In this document: positions 53,344 to 62,245 of the stretch, piece after piece
Layout: each line of letters begins with the position of its first letter
Numbering within the stretch: the first letter of the stretch is position 1
From: Glutamicibacter sp. B1
GTDB taxonomy: Bacteria; Actinomycetota; Actinomycetes; Actinomycetales; Micrococcaceae
Direction: 5' to 3'
Length of the DNA stretch: 64,000 nt
NCBI RefSeq assembly: GCF_039602135.1
Contig: NZ_CP125942.1
Coordinates: forward strand, 3,100,001-3,164,000
Made by a program: the position numbers and the translations under genes
Notes under the pieces: model-generated
Told to the model about the DNA's origin: nothing
The model's input: the letters and a program-made list of their open reading frames with translations, nothing else
Databases searched by the model: none

Positions 53344-54618
53344 CTACTGGGCGCGCGGCGGGAATTTCTTGTACTTGCGGTAATGGTTCACCGCGTTTAA
53401 TACCAAGTACAACTTACGGCGAGGATTCTTTTCTGCCGAGAATTTCAACGGGTTAGCAACCTTGCCGGCCTTGAGCAGTGCTGCAGCTTTTTTACCCGTT
53501 TCACTGTCAAGGAACTGTCGCAACAAGTGATGTGGCAGGACGGTAAATAGTTGTTCGTGGCGCAGCTGTAGTACCCCAGCGGCAGTCTCCATCACCGCAT
53601 CCGTCTGCGGATCCGAATTATCAAAGTCTGGTCCGAGGAACTCGGTCACGTAGAAACGCGCCGGGTTGACCCCTGCAGCGGTCAGATAGAAGTGGTTTCG
53701 CCCCAGACGCGGGTTGATCTCGAAGAACTTGATCTGCCCATCGCGGCGATCAAATTTCGCGTCAATCATCGCAATACCGCGCCAGCCCAGCTCTTCAAGC
53801 ATGCGCGCACCATCAGCGGCCATCTGATCATTCTGACCGGTGACAATCGCTGCCGAATTACCCAGCACCAGTGGCGCATGTTCTTCGATGACCACTTCAC
53901 CGTATCCAGCGAAGATGACTTTGCCTTCTTGGGTGGCGAAGTAGGTGCATAGGCGCATCGCGTCATCGCCGCCGGGAACGTATTCCTGCAGGATGTAGCC
54001 CGAGGTGTAGCCACTGCCGTCAATCTTTGCCAGTAGGCTCTCAAGTTCTGCCCGGGAGTTGATGGTGTGGATTTTTTGCTTGCCCTCGAACTTTGCGGCG
54101 ATCCAGTTCCCCGAGCTTGAAGGCTTGCCAATCACCGGGTAGGTGAAGTCCTTGGCCATCGCATCTAGCTCAGTACCCGGGTAGTACACGGCCGTGCGCG
54201 GGTGAGCAATCTGGAGCTTGTCGGCGAGCGCATAGAAGTTTTCCTTCAGCGCGGCCGCTTCGATGGTTTCCAACTCTGGGTAGGGAATCACGAAGTGCTC
54301 TTCGAGTTGCTCGCGGTGCTTGGCAATCAACATAATGTGGAAGTCCAAGGAACCAAAGAGCATTAGTGGGCGCGAGGAATCGGCATTCAGCTCGGCAGCC
54401 AAGTCCCTTAGTGCCGCAACCACGCGTGCTTCATCGGCCATAGAACCAATGGGGCGCAATTCGATGGCCACCGAATGTTCAATGACTCCGTTGCCAGCTG
54501 CCGGCAACACGACCGAGCGTACCCCGTACGCCTCGTAAAATTCGCGGGCCAGGGTGTAGGTTCCAATATCTCCGCCAAGGATGACCGGGACGAAGGGCTG
54601 GGTTGGATCTATTGCCAA
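53344..54618 (-). CDS. ATP-grasp carboxylate--amine ligase
   Basis: A 424-residue ATP-grasp enzyme. Seen: VIGKPSSSGNWIAAKFEG in the nucleotide-binding part, ILQEYVPGGDDAMRLCTYF, and the magnesium-binding region IDAKFDRRDGQIKFFEINPRLG. The layout resembles the D-aspartate ligase type that extends peptidoglycan side chains. It is 13 bases downstream of a FemAB ligase gene, which suggests a two-step cross-bridge pathway. Start at TTG 54618 is likely but weakly supported. Confidence 0.8.
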   Translation of the reverse strand: MAIDPTQPFVPVILGGDIGTYTLAREFYEAYGVRSVVLPAAGNGVIEHSVAIELRPIGSMADEARVVAALRDLAAELNADSSRPLMLFGSLDFHIMLIAKHREQLEEHFVIPYPELETIEAAALKENFYALADKLQIAHPRTAVYYPGTELDAMAKDFTYPVIGKPSSSGNWIAAKFEGKQKIHTINSRAELESLLAKIDGSGYTSGYILQEYVPGGDDAMRLCTYFATQEGKVIFAGYGEVVIEEHAPLVLGNSAAIVTGQNDQMAADGARMLEELGWRGIAMIDAKFDRRDGQIKFFEINPRLGRNHFYLTAAGVNPARFYVTEFLGPDFDNSDPQTDAVMETAAGVLQLRHEQLFTVLPHHLLRQFLDSETGKKAAALLKAGKVANPLKFSAEKNPRRKLYLVLNAVNHYRKYKKFPPRAQ

Positions 54619-54631
54619 AGTGCTGTTTTCC

Positions 54632-55774
54632 CTACTTCTTGCGCCAGTTCATGTACTTTTCGAAAGCCCAGGCCAGCGGTTTGTTCAGCGCTAGGTCCCA
54701 TTCGCCGTTGGTCTGCACAATGTCGCAACCAGTGTTGGTCTTGAACTTGGTCAACCCTGATAGGTGGTGGTCCTTATCCAAGGTGGCGCTGACGCCACCC
54801 TGATCAAGGTAGCGGCAACCGGCAGCGATGGAGTCTTCCACCATGCGGTTCATGATCGCCTTCGGGGCGAAGAGCTTACGGTGTTCCGAGGACGATGCGC
54901 CGTAGAGATACCAGGCCAGGTTGGAGGAACGGATCACGATGGATGCCGCAAGATCCACGCCTTCATTGCTGGCGATGTACAGGGTGCAGGATCCTGGCAC
55001 TGCTTCGTTGAGCACCCGGTGCATGGTTTCAAAGTAGCTCAGTGGGCGACCGGTGAATTCTTGGCGGTCCGCCGTGTGGTTATACAGGGCATGGAAGCGG
55101 GCCATGTCCTCGGTGTCGCCCACCTCGATTTCCAAGGTGCTCTTGAGTGCCTTGCGAGTTTCATTGCGGGTGGTCGACGAGTAGCTGGCCATGACCTGAT
55201 CTACGTCCAGCTGGTTGCCTTCTTCGTCCTGCAGCGCGACGCGGGCTACGTATTCTGGCTGACCGGCACCGAAGTCCAGTCCAACGTCTTCCTTGGTGAA
55301 TCCAAGATCTAGCAGTGCGTCGTTCAGAGCAAGGGCCTGCTCGGAGCTGGATTTAAGTTCGAGGTCGGAAAGCTGGTTGAAGCCTTCCTTGCCGAGATTC
55401 TTGCGCACAGCTGCGGCCGCCCAGGTGCGCACTTCGCGTCCTGGCCCCATTTTCAGCTGGAAGGCGCCACGGTTTTTGAGGTAGGCGGCCAGTGGTCCAA
55501 TGACGTTCTCTGCCCGGTAGGTCTGAAAGTCGATGACCGGACCGTCGGGTACGTAGGCAAGAGTCTTTTTGATCACGGGGGCGGCTCGGTGCAGCACCAG
55601 GGCGGTGCCTACCAGTTCGTCTTGGTCGAAGAAGCCGAGGGATTCGCCACGCCAGCCGCCCTTGACCCGGGCCCATTCCGGACGCTGCAGGAAGCTGACG
55701 TCGTGGGCGGTTTCAAGGAAGGCTGAGTGTTCGGCGCTGGAAATCGGACGCACGTGCAGGTCGTTGTGGCTCAC
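54632..55774 (-). CDS. FemAB-family peptidoglycan bridge ligase
   Basis: A 380-residue FemX/FemAB-type aminoacyltransferase with a double GNAT-like fold: RPEWARVKGGWRGESLG, KKTLAYVPDGPVIDFQTY, RNETRKALKSTLEIEVGD, YLYGASSSEHRKLFAPKAIM and the closing YLDQGGVSATLDKDHHLSGLTKFK motif (20 or fewer residues each). It moves an amino acid from tRNA to lipid II. GTG at 55774 has AGGAT upstream; the open frame runs on to 56218 but overlaps the csoR gene, so the longer version is rejected. Works probably with the ATP-grasp ligase. Confidence 0.87.
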   Translation of the reverse strand: MSHNDLHVRPISSAEHSAFLETAHDVSFLQRPEWARVKGGWRGESLGFFDQDELVGTALVLHRAAPVIKKTLAYVPDGPVIDFQTYRAENVIGPLAAYLKNRGAFQLKMGPGREVRTWAAAAVRKNLGKEGFNQLSDLELKSSSEQALALNDALLDLGFTKEDVGLDFGAGQPEYVARVALQDEEGNQLDVDQVMASYSSTTRNETRKALKSTLEIEVGDTEDMARFHALYNHTADRQEFTGRPLSYFETMHRVLNEAVPGSCTLYIASNEGVDLAASIVIRSSNLAWYLYGASSSEHRKLFAPKAIMNRMVEDSIAAGCRYLDQGGVSATLDKDHHLSGLTKFKTNTGCDIVQTNGEWDLALNKPLAWAFEKYMNWRKK

Positions 55775-55819
55775 GGGTGAAATCCTATCGTGCTTCGTGC
55801 AGATAAGCAGGGAGGCTAG

Positions 55820-55836
55820 ATACCCCCGGATGGTAT
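55820..55836. promoter_or_regulatory. CsoR-type box 1
   Basis: ATACC...GGTAT over 17 bases with a GC-rich centre, similar to known CsoR operators. It is the weaker of two boxes ahead of csoR. Confidence 0.5.
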
Positions 55837-55842
55837 TTGACT

Positions 55843-55863
55843 TAATACCCCCGAGGGGTATTA
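55843..55863. promoter_or_regulatory. CsoR-type box 2, next to the csoR start
   Basis: TAATACCCC and GGGGTATTA with a 3-base centre form a perfect 21-bp palindrome matching the CsoR consensus. It ends 7 bases before the csoR ATG, so bound CsoR would block the ribosome site region and promoter. Copper binding should release it. Confidence 0.85.
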
Positions 55864-55870
55864 TTGAGGT

Positions 55871-56200
55871 ATGGAAACCAGCCAGAGCCCAGATACCCAC
55901 GCCGAGCATCACGGCTATCACGCAGACAAGTCTGCGCTGGAGCGTCGCCTCAAGCGCATCGAAGGCCAAGTTCGCGGGGTCGCCAAGATGGTGGATGAAG
56001 ACAAATACTGCATCGACATCCTGACCCAGATCTCCGCGATCAACGCCGCATTGCACAAGGTCAGCGTGCAACTCATCGATGATCACATCGGCCATTGTGT
56101 GGTTGATGCGGCGAAGTCTTCCATCGAGACCGGCGACCCCACCATCGTTCAGGAAAAGATCGCTGAAGCCACGGCAGCGATTTCCCGACTCGTGCGATAG
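55871..56200 (+). CDS. csoR: Copper-sensing repressor CsoR
   Basis: A 109-residue helical repressor. The copper ligands C-H-C are Cys47 (KYCIDI), His72 and Cys76 (DHIGHC); also ALERRLKRIEGQVRGVAKM of the family. N-terminal His-rich extension (TPDTHAEHHGYH-like) may add metal binding. It represses its own operon (csoR-copZ-copA) through the two boxes upstream. Start at 55871 right after box 2. Confidence 0.95.
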   Translation: METSQSPDTHAEHHGYHADKSALERRLKRIEGQVRGVAKMVDEDKYCIDILTQISAINAALHKVSVQLIDDHIGHCVVDAAKSSIETGDPTIVQEKIAEATAAISRLVR

Positions 56201-56257
56201 CCACTTCTTTATCCTCAAAACACATTCACACAGAATTCATCGAAAGAGAGCAAGATC

Positions 56258-56572
56258 ATGAGCTGCAACTGCGGATGCTCCTCCGAAAACAACGCCACAC
56301 CAGCACAGGGACTTCAGATCACTACTCGTGAGCAAGCCACACCGCTCACTAACCAAACCGAGATCAAAATTTCGGGCATGACCTGTGGCCACTGCGTCGC
56401 ATCGGTCACTGAAGAGCTCAAAGAACTATCCGGTGTGCAGAACGTCGACGTCCTTCTCGATGCCCAAGGCATCTCCACCGCCACCGTCACTTCGACCGAG
56501 AAGCTGAGCGAATCGAGCATCCGCGAAGCCATTGACGAGGCCGGTTACACCGTAGAAGCAATCAACGCCTAG
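56258..56572 (+). CDS. copZ: Copper chaperone CopZ with Cys-rich N-terminus
   Basis: A 104-residue protein. The C-terminal heavy-metal-associated domain carries ISGMTCGHCVASV with the CxxC at Cys43 and Cys46. The N-terminus MSCNCGCSSENN adds three cysteines not found in simple CopZ, perhaps a second copper site. It lies 57 bases after csoR and delivers copper to CopA. Confidence 0.92.
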   Translation: MSCNCGCSSENNATPAQGLQITTREQATPLTNQTEIKISGMTCGHCVASVTEELKELSGVQNVDVLLDAQGISTATVTSTEKLSESSIREAIDEAGYTVEAINA

Positions 56573-56626
56573 CTTCATCAGCCAGGCACCACGCCACCAA
56601 AGGTGGCAAGAAAGTGCAAGGTAAAA

Positions 56627-58870
56627 ATGTCTTCCCACGCGCCAGAACAAGCGCAACCCGAAGTACGCACCGTAGACCTAGATATTCAAGGCATGACTTG
56701 CGCTTCATGCGTGAACCGGGTGGAACGTAAACTCGGTAAACTCCCCGGGGTCACCGCCTCAGTCAACCTCCCCTTGGAGACCGCCAAGGTGGAGGTACCC
56801 CAGGGTGTTAGCGACGAAACGCTGATCAGCACCGTTGAAGCAGCCGGATACACGGCGACGCTCAAGAAACCGGCAGTTCCCGAACACGGTGAGCATGACG
56901 AGCACTCCGGCCACGAGCATCTAGTACCCAACCACCTCTTGCTGCGACTGATCGTTTCGGCGGTCTTCACCATTCCACTGTTCGTGATCTCGATGATCCC
57001 GGTTGCCCAGTTCCCGCACTGGGGTTGGGTGGCGTTCGCGCTGGCCACACCCGTGGTCTTTTACGGTGCATGGCCTTTCCATAAGGCAGCGGCGATCAAC
57101 GCTCGCCACTTCTCCTCCACCATGGACACGCTGGTGTCCTTGGGTGTGTTGGCTGCCTACCTCTTCTCTGCCATTCAGCTCATCCTTGATCCGCAGATGA
57201 CGGCGCATACCGGCATGGCGATGACTGAGCACGCGCTCTACTTTGAAACCGCCGGCGTGGTGGCGACCCTGCTCCTGCTGGGTCGCTACTTAGAGCATCG
57301 CGCCAAGTCTTCAGCCTCGGATGCGCTGAAGTCCCTGCTGAACTTGGGGGCCAAGGACGCGGTAGTTCTGCGTGATGGCCAAGAAGTCAAGATTCCGGCA
57401 GCACAATTGCAGGTCGGTGACCACTTTGTGGTGCGCCCCGGAGAGAAAATCGCCACCGATGGCGTCGTCGTCGAGGGATCCAGTGCGGTAGACACTTCAC
57501 TGCTGACCGGCGAATCGGTGCCCCAGGAAGTCAAGGTTGGTTCCGAAGTCACTGGCGCAACGCTGAACACTTCAGGACGCTTGGTCATCAAGGCTTCTCG
57601 AGTCGGCGCGGAAACGACCCTGGCCCAGATGGGCAAGCTGGTCTCCGAAGCCCAGTCGGGTAAGGCGCCCATTGCACGATTAGCTGACCGTATTTCTGCA
57701 GTCTTTGTTCCCATTGTTTTGGCCATTGCGCTGGCTACCTTTGGTATCTGGTGGCTGATCAGTTCCGATCCATATCAAGCCTTTAGTGCTGCGGTGGCCG
57801 TACTGGTGATCGCTTGCCCTTGTGCTCTGGGTCTGGCTACCCCGATTGGGCTTCTGGTCGGTACCGGTCGTGGCGCGCAATTAGGGATCTTGATCCGCGG
57901 CCCGCAGGTCTTGGAAGATACTCGCAAGCTGGACACCGTGGTCTTGGATAAGACCGGCACCGTCACCACCGGCATCATGGCCCATACGGGCACCACCCCG
58001 GTTGCTGGGGTAGACGCTGATGAGATCCTGCAGCTCGCGGCGGCCGTAGAACATCATTCGGAGCACCCGATCGCTCAGGCTATCGCCCGTGCGGGGGCAG
58101 AACTTGGTCCCTTGGCTCAGGCCACCGATTTCCATTCGGAGCCCGGTGGCGGCGTGATGGGACTTGTTGATGGCCAGCGCGTTGTTGTTGGGCGCCCCAG
58201 CTGGTTAGCAGCGCAGGGCACCGTGCTCGATGCATCTGCTCAGGCACTGTTAGAAGAGGCTGAAGCTGCAGGGGCCACTGCGATCTTAGTTTCGGTGGAC
58301 CAACAGTTCCAGGCTGTCATCTCGGTGGCCGACCAGATCAAGGAATCCTCGGCCGCAGCCATCACCGAATTACAACGACGTGGCCTGCGGGTAGTTCTGC
58401 TCACCGGCGATAACCCCTCGGTTGCCATGAAGGTGGCAGCCAAGGTAGGCATCGATCCGGCAGATGTTTTCGCTGGGGTCTTCCCCGCAGATAAGTCGCG
58501 GACCATTGCCGAACTACAAGCCCAAGGCAAGGTTGTGGCCATGGTGGGCGACGGTGTCAACGATGCCCCAGCACTGGCCCAGGCAGATCTTGGTATCGCC
58601 ATGGGCTCAGGCACCGACGTGGCCATTGAAGCCGCCGACATCACCCTAATGGGCAATGACCTGCACCAGGTCAGCGCCGCTATCGATCTCTCGGCAAAAA
58701 CCCTATCCACGATCAAGATGAACCTATTCTGGGCCTTCGCCTACAACACCGCAGGCATCCCGATCGCTGCCCTGGGTTTGCTAAACCCAATGATTGCGGG
58801 CGCTGCCATGGCAGCTAGCTCGGTGCTGGTCGTGGCGAATTCGCTGCGGTTACGCCGCTTTGGCAAATAG
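56627..58870 (+). CDS. copA: Copper-exporting P1B-type ATPase CopA
   Basis: A 747-residue pump with one HMA domain (CASC at 25-28), a His-rich linker (about 86-98, GEHDEHSGHEH), eight helices, TGES (294-297), the transmembrane CPC motif ACPCAL (397-399), DKTGTVTTG (441-449), HSEHP and MVGDGVNDAPAL. This set is that of P1B-1 copper(I) exporters. ATG at 56627 is preferred (AAGGT upstream); the open frame starts at 56603. Third gene of the copper operon, with a strong terminator. Confidence 0.95.
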   Translation: MSSHAPEQAQPEVRTVDLDIQGMTCASCVNRVERKLGKLPGVTASVNLPLETAKVEVPQGVSDETLISTVEAAGYTATLKKPAVPEHGEHDEHSGHEHLVPNHLLLRLIVSAVFTIPLFVISMIPVAQFPHWGWVAFALATPVVFYGAWPFHKAAAINARHFSSTMDTLVSLGVLAAYLFSAIQLILDPQMTAHTGMAMTEHALYFETAGVVATLLLLGRYLEHRAKSSASDALKSLLNLGAKDAVVLRDGQEVKIPAAQLQVGDHFVVRPGEKIATDGVVVEGSSAVDTSLLTGESVPQEVKVGSEVTGATLNTSGRLVIKASRVGAETTLAQMGKLVSEAQSGKAPIARLADRISAVFVPIVLAIALATFGIWWLISSDPYQAFSAAVAVLVIACPCALGLATPIGLLVGTGRGAQLGILIRGPQVLEDTRKLDTVVLDKTGTVTTGIMAHTGTTPVAGVDADEILQLAAAVEHHSEHPIAQAIARAGAELGPLAQATDFHSEPGGGVMGLVDGQRVVVGRPSWLAAQGTVLDASAQALLEEAEAAGATAILVSVDQQFQAVISVADQIKESSAAAITELQRRGLRVVLLTGDNPSVAMKVAAKVGIDPADVFAGVFPADKSRTIAELQAQGKVVAMVGDGVNDAPALAQADLGIAMGSGTDVAIEAADITLMGNDLHQVSAAIDLSAKTLSTIKMNLFWAFAYNTAGIPIAALGLLNPMIAGAAMAASSVLVVANSLRLRRFGK

Positions 58871-58887
58871 CCAAGCGCCTAGTTGAA

Positions 58888-58925
58888 CAGGGGCGCTGAC
58901 ACCTATCGAGGTGTCAGCGCCCCTG
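58888..58925. terminator. Bidirectional terminator after copA
   Basis: Perfect 17-bp arms (58888-58904 and 58909-58925) around ATCG, between copA and the convergent Lrp gene. Confidence 0.85.
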
Positions 58926-58963
58926 TGGCGTTCTTTGGCCAAGACAGCCAGCGGCCAGCAAAC

Positions 58964-59455
58964 TTAGCGATGCCGCAGCGGGGCCACCCACGGCTCAACA
59001 AAAATCAGTTGCGTACGGCAGTGCACCACCTGAGGCAGGGCCAACAGCTTGTCGATGATCAGGCTTTGTAACTCGGTGCTATTGGCCACCGCTACGTGGA
59101 CCAGATAATCGTCGTTACCGCTGACGTTATACAACGCCAGCGTCTCAGGCAGGGCTAGGGCCTTCTGCACAAAATCGTTGGCGGTTTCTCGAGCGTGTGG
59201 ACGGACCTGGATCCCTAAGAAGGCCTGTTCGCCGCGGCCCAGCAGGCTGGGCAGGACATGGGCCCGCGTGGCAGTAATCGTGCCGTTGCGACGCATGCGC
59301 TTGATCCGTTCCAGGCAGGTGCTAGCGGCGATGCCTACTTTGGCGGCGATGTCTTTATTCGGAATCGTCGCGTCAACCTGCAGCAATTCAAGAATTGCCC
59401 AATCAACCGAATCCAATTCGGGAACTCTCTCTGATTTCTTCTGCGATTCATCCAT
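58964..59455 (-). CDS. Lrp/AsnC family transcriptional regulator
   Basis: A 163-residue regulator with helix-turn-helix LDSVDWAILELLQVDATIPNKDIAAKVGIAASTCLERIKRM (two parts) and a C-terminal RAM domain (VSGNDDYLVHVAVAN). Divergent from a LysE-type exporter gene, so it probably regulates that gene in response to an amino acid. Confidence 0.93.
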   Translation of the reverse strand: MDESQKKSERVPELDSVDWAILELLQVDATIPNKDIAAKVGIAASTCLERIKRMRRNGTITATRAHVLPSLLGRGEQAFLGIQVRPHARETANDFVQKALALPETLALYNVSGNDDYLVHVAVANSTELQSLIIDKLLALPQVVHCRTQLIFVEPWVAPLRHR

Positions 59456-59522
59456 GCCTCAACCCTAACGAATCCGGGGCATATCTTGTTGGAAGAATTT
59501 GTCTATAAATCGGAGTTCAACT

Positions 59523-60161
59523 TTGGCATTGGAATCTTGGGTGGCATTCATCCTGGCACTGCTCGTGACACTAGCGGTCCCCGGCCCCGACCTCATACTG
59601 GTCCTGAATTCAGCAACCCGTGGCGCACGCGAGGCGGCGTCCACCACGCTGGGCATCCTGGGCGGGTTAACCCTGCACACACTATTGGCGGTCGCAGGGG
59701 TCACTGCACTAATTCTTTCAATCCCCGGTGCATTGGACATCGTGCAGGTACTCGGTGCCGGAGTACTTTTATGGATGGGCTACAGCATGCTGCGCTCCGG
59801 GCTTCGCCGAACGCAGGTGGCTTCCCCTACAGTGGCACCGCGAACGCCCACCGGGTTTGTACGTGGCTTCGCCACCAACGCCACCAACCCGAAAGCACTC
59901 CTATTTTTCGCCGCGATCCTGCCGCAGTTCATTGGCCACGACGAACACACGACGATCCGCACCATCACCCTGTGCGCCACGATTATCCTTGGCTCCGGAT
60001 TGTGGTGGGGCCTGACAATCCTGCTCGTTCGCACCTGCGGGCTGCAGCGCCATGCTTGGGCGGACCGCGCCATCGCCCTACTTGGTGGTGCAGCCCTTTT
60101 GCTGATCGGTGGCGGACTCTTGGCCACGGCTATCCATCACTTGATGACCATCGGAAGCTGA
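59523..60161 (+). CDS. LysE family amino acid exporter
   Basis: A protein of about 212 residues with six helices. Begins ALESWVAFILALLVTLAVPGPDLILVL, the LysE/RhtB signature with the PGPD motif, and continues with GYSMLRSG and TNPKALLFFAAILPQF. TTG at 59523 has GGAG 7 bases before it and places the first helix as in the family; TTG at 59499 is an alternative. Divergent from the Lrp regulator, giving a typical amino-acid export pair. Confidence 0.85.
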   Translation: MALESWVAFILALLVTLAVPGPDLILVLNSATRGAREAASTTLGILGGLTLHTLLAVAGVTALILSIPGALDIVQVLGAGVLLWMGYSMLRSGLRRTQVASPTVAPRTPTGFVRGFATNATNPKALLFFAAILPQFIGHDEHTTIRTITLCATIILGSGLWWGLTILLVRTCGLQRHAWADRAIALLGGAALLLIGGGLLATAIHHLMTIGS

Positions 60162-60304
60162 ACGCGAATACCCCTTGCGCCACTTTTAGGCGAACCCCGA
60201 CAAGGGTCTACCCTGAGGATCGCGCGACATCTTCACGTGTGCGACTTGCATCACATTCATTATTCTGCGCATACTGTGATAGCAATCACCATTTGTGCCG
60301 TTGA

Positions 60305-60500
60305 TGCGTGGCGGGAGAGTCCCGTCCTCACCAAGGGCGGGCGCCGTAGGAGCAATTTCCTCCCCGGGAAACTCTCAGGCATCCGCACCGCCACGAGAAG
60401 GCAACTCTGGAAAGCAGTGCAGAGTATTCTGCGCTCACCGAAGGAGCAAGTTTGGCCCAGTAGTCGGGTCCAAGCGAAAACTCTCAGGTCACTATACAGA
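60305..60500 (+). ncRNA. Tandem glycine riboswitch upstream of the CycA-type permease
   Basis: Two glycine aptamers in tandem. Aptamer 1 (about 60308-60392) shows GGCGGGAGAG, GCCGTAGGAGCAA and AACTCTCAGGCA; aptamer 2 (about 60395-60497) shows CTCTGG, CTCACCGAAGGAGCAA and AAAACTCTCAGGTCA. These are the conserved glycine-riboswitch cores. The start of the downstream permease is about 190 bases further on. Since the gene is a transporter and not a glycine cleavage enzyme, it may turn on or off with glycine; direction is not determined. Confidence 0.85.
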
Positions 60501-60685
60501 TTGGGGAGGGACCACGAACAGTGACGCTTGTAGTTCACCAGTTCGCTGGCTCTCTCCAATGGGCATAGCTAGCAGTTGCTCTTAGTGCATCTGGCTATCG
60601 TTGTCTTCCCGGAGCCAGGCGATATTGGCGTTCTCAGCAAAGAAAGTTGCTAGGCGTCACGCCACACTCCTGGAAGGCAACCAGC

Positions 60686-62176
60686 ATGAGTACCACCAGT
60701 TCTGATCCCACACTCGAACGCGGACTTTCTAATCGGCACATCCAGCTCATCGCCATTGGCGGTGCCATCGGCACCGGACTCTTCATGGGCTCGGGCAAGA
60801 CCATTTCCGTGGCAGGCCCATCGGTCATCTTCGTCTACATGGTCATCGGCTTCATGCTCTTCTTCGTCATGCGCGCCATGGGCGAACTTTTGCTGAGCAA
60901 CCTGAACTACAAGACTTTTGCCGATTTCGCCGGCGACCTCTTGGGTCCCTGGGCAGCATTTTTCACCGGCTGGACCTATTGGTTCTGCTGGGTGGTCACC
61001 GGCATCGCCGACGTGGTCGCCATCGCCCACTATGTGGCCTTCTGGTGGGGTGACCTGCCGTTGTGGATCCCGGCATTGGCGTGCATCGCCCTGTTGCTGG
61101 TCCTGAACCTGGCTACCGTTAAGGCCTTTGGTGAAACCGAATTCTGGTTTGCACTGATCAAGATCGTGGCCATTGGTGCATTGATCGTCGTGGGTCTGGT
61201 CATGATCATTACCGGCTTCCAACACAATGATGCCACCGCCTCGGTAGCGAACCTGTGGACTAATGGAGGAATGTTCCCCACCGGATTCATGGGCTTCGTA
61301 GCCGGATTCCAAATTGCGGTTTTCGCCTTTGTTGGCATCGAACTGGTCGGCACCACCGCCGCCGAAACCAAGGACCCGGAGAAGACCCTGCCCAAGGCCA
61401 TCAACTCCATTCCGCTGCGTATTCTCTTCTTCTACGTCGGCGCCTTGATCATTTTGATGACCGTGCAGCCGTGGACGCTGTTCTCCTCGGAGAACTCCCC
61501 CTTCGTGGGAATGTTCGCCTTAGCAGGCCTGGCCGGCGCGGCCGGCGTCATCAACTTCGTGGTACTCACCAGCGCTACTTCCAGCGCCAACTCCGGGATC
61601 TACTCCACTTCCCGCATGCTGCGTGGTTTGGCTCAGGAAGGTGATGCGCCAAGTGGTTTCAAGAAGCTTTCAGGCCGCAAGGTCCCAAGAAACGCCCTAA
61701 TGTTCTCGTGCATGTTCCTGCTCGCCGGCGTGGTCCTGCTCTACAGTGGCGATTCAGTCATGGAGGCCTTCACGCTGGTCACCACCGTTTCGGCCTTGTG
61801 CTTCATGTTCGTGTGGACCATCATCCTGCTCAGCTACCTGGTGTTCCGCGCTCGTCGACCGCACCTGCACGATGCATCGAACTTTAAGGTTCCCGGCGGA
61901 CGGGTTATGCCCTATGTAGTCTTGGGCTTCTTCGGGTTCATCTTGTGGGCGCTGACCACCCAGCCTGACACCCTGGTCGCTTTGCTGGTCACACCGAGCT
62001 GGTTCCTGATCTTGGGCGTGGGGTACCTGTTTGTGCGACGCAATCCGCGGCATGAAGCACTGCGCGTTGCCCACATGGGCAAGGTGGCCCACGAACGCTA
62101 CGAAGCTGCCGCCTACCGGGACAGCAAGGCTTTCGGCCACAGTGATGAGCACCTGGAACAGGAAGCCCGTCGGTAA
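60686..62176 (+). CDS. cycA: D-serine/D-alanine/glycine-type amino acid permease (CycA-like)
   Basis: A 496-residue APC-family transporter with twelve helices. Begins LSNRHIQLIAIGGAIGTGLFMGSGK, the amino acid permease signature, and continues with FVGIELVGTTAAETKDPEK. ATG at 60686 has GGAAGG upstream; the open frame extends to 60647 inside the leader. The glycine riboswitch upstream supports glycine (or alanine/serine) as cargo, and gives the CycA name more weight. Confidence 0.9.
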   Translation: MSTTSSDPTLERGLSNRHIQLIAIGGAIGTGLFMGSGKTISVAGPSVIFVYMVIGFMLFFVMRAMGELLLSNLNYKTFADFAGDLLGPWAAFFTGWTYWFCWVVTGIADVVAIAHYVAFWWGDLPLWIPALACIALLLVLNLATVKAFGETEFWFALIKIVAIGALIVVGLVMIITGFQHNDATASVANLWTNGGMFPTGFMGFVAGFQIAVFAFVGIELVGTTAAETKDPEKTLPKAINSIPLRILFFYVGALIILMTVQPWTLFSSENSPFVGMFALAGLAGAAGVINFVVLTSATSSANSGIYSTSRMLRGLAQEGDAPSGFKKLSGRKVPRNALMFSCMFLLAGVVLLYSGDSVMEAFTLVTTVSALCFMFVWTIILLSYLVFRARRPHLHDASNFKVPGGRVMPYVVLGFFGFILWALTTQPDTLVALLVTPSWFLILGVGYLFVRRNPRHEALRVAHMGKVAHERYEAAAYRDSKAFGHSDEHLEQEARR

Positions 62177-62199
62177 CTGTCGTTGAGTTAGACCGTTTT

Positions 62200-62239
62200 C
62201 AGTAGTCCCGCACCGTGTTCCTTAGGTGCGGGACTACTG
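62200..62239 (+). terminator. Terminator after the CycA-type permease gene
   Basis: Perfect 15-bp arms (62200-62214 and 62225-62239) followed by TTTTC; can also serve the convergent FUSC gene. Confidence 0.85.
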
Positions 62240-62245
62240 TTTTTC

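Noticed and set aside
55775..56218. Upstream extension of the FemAB frame
   Set aside because: It overlaps the csoR gene antisense and the CsoR boxes; the GTG at 55774 has a ribosome site and starts the family fold.
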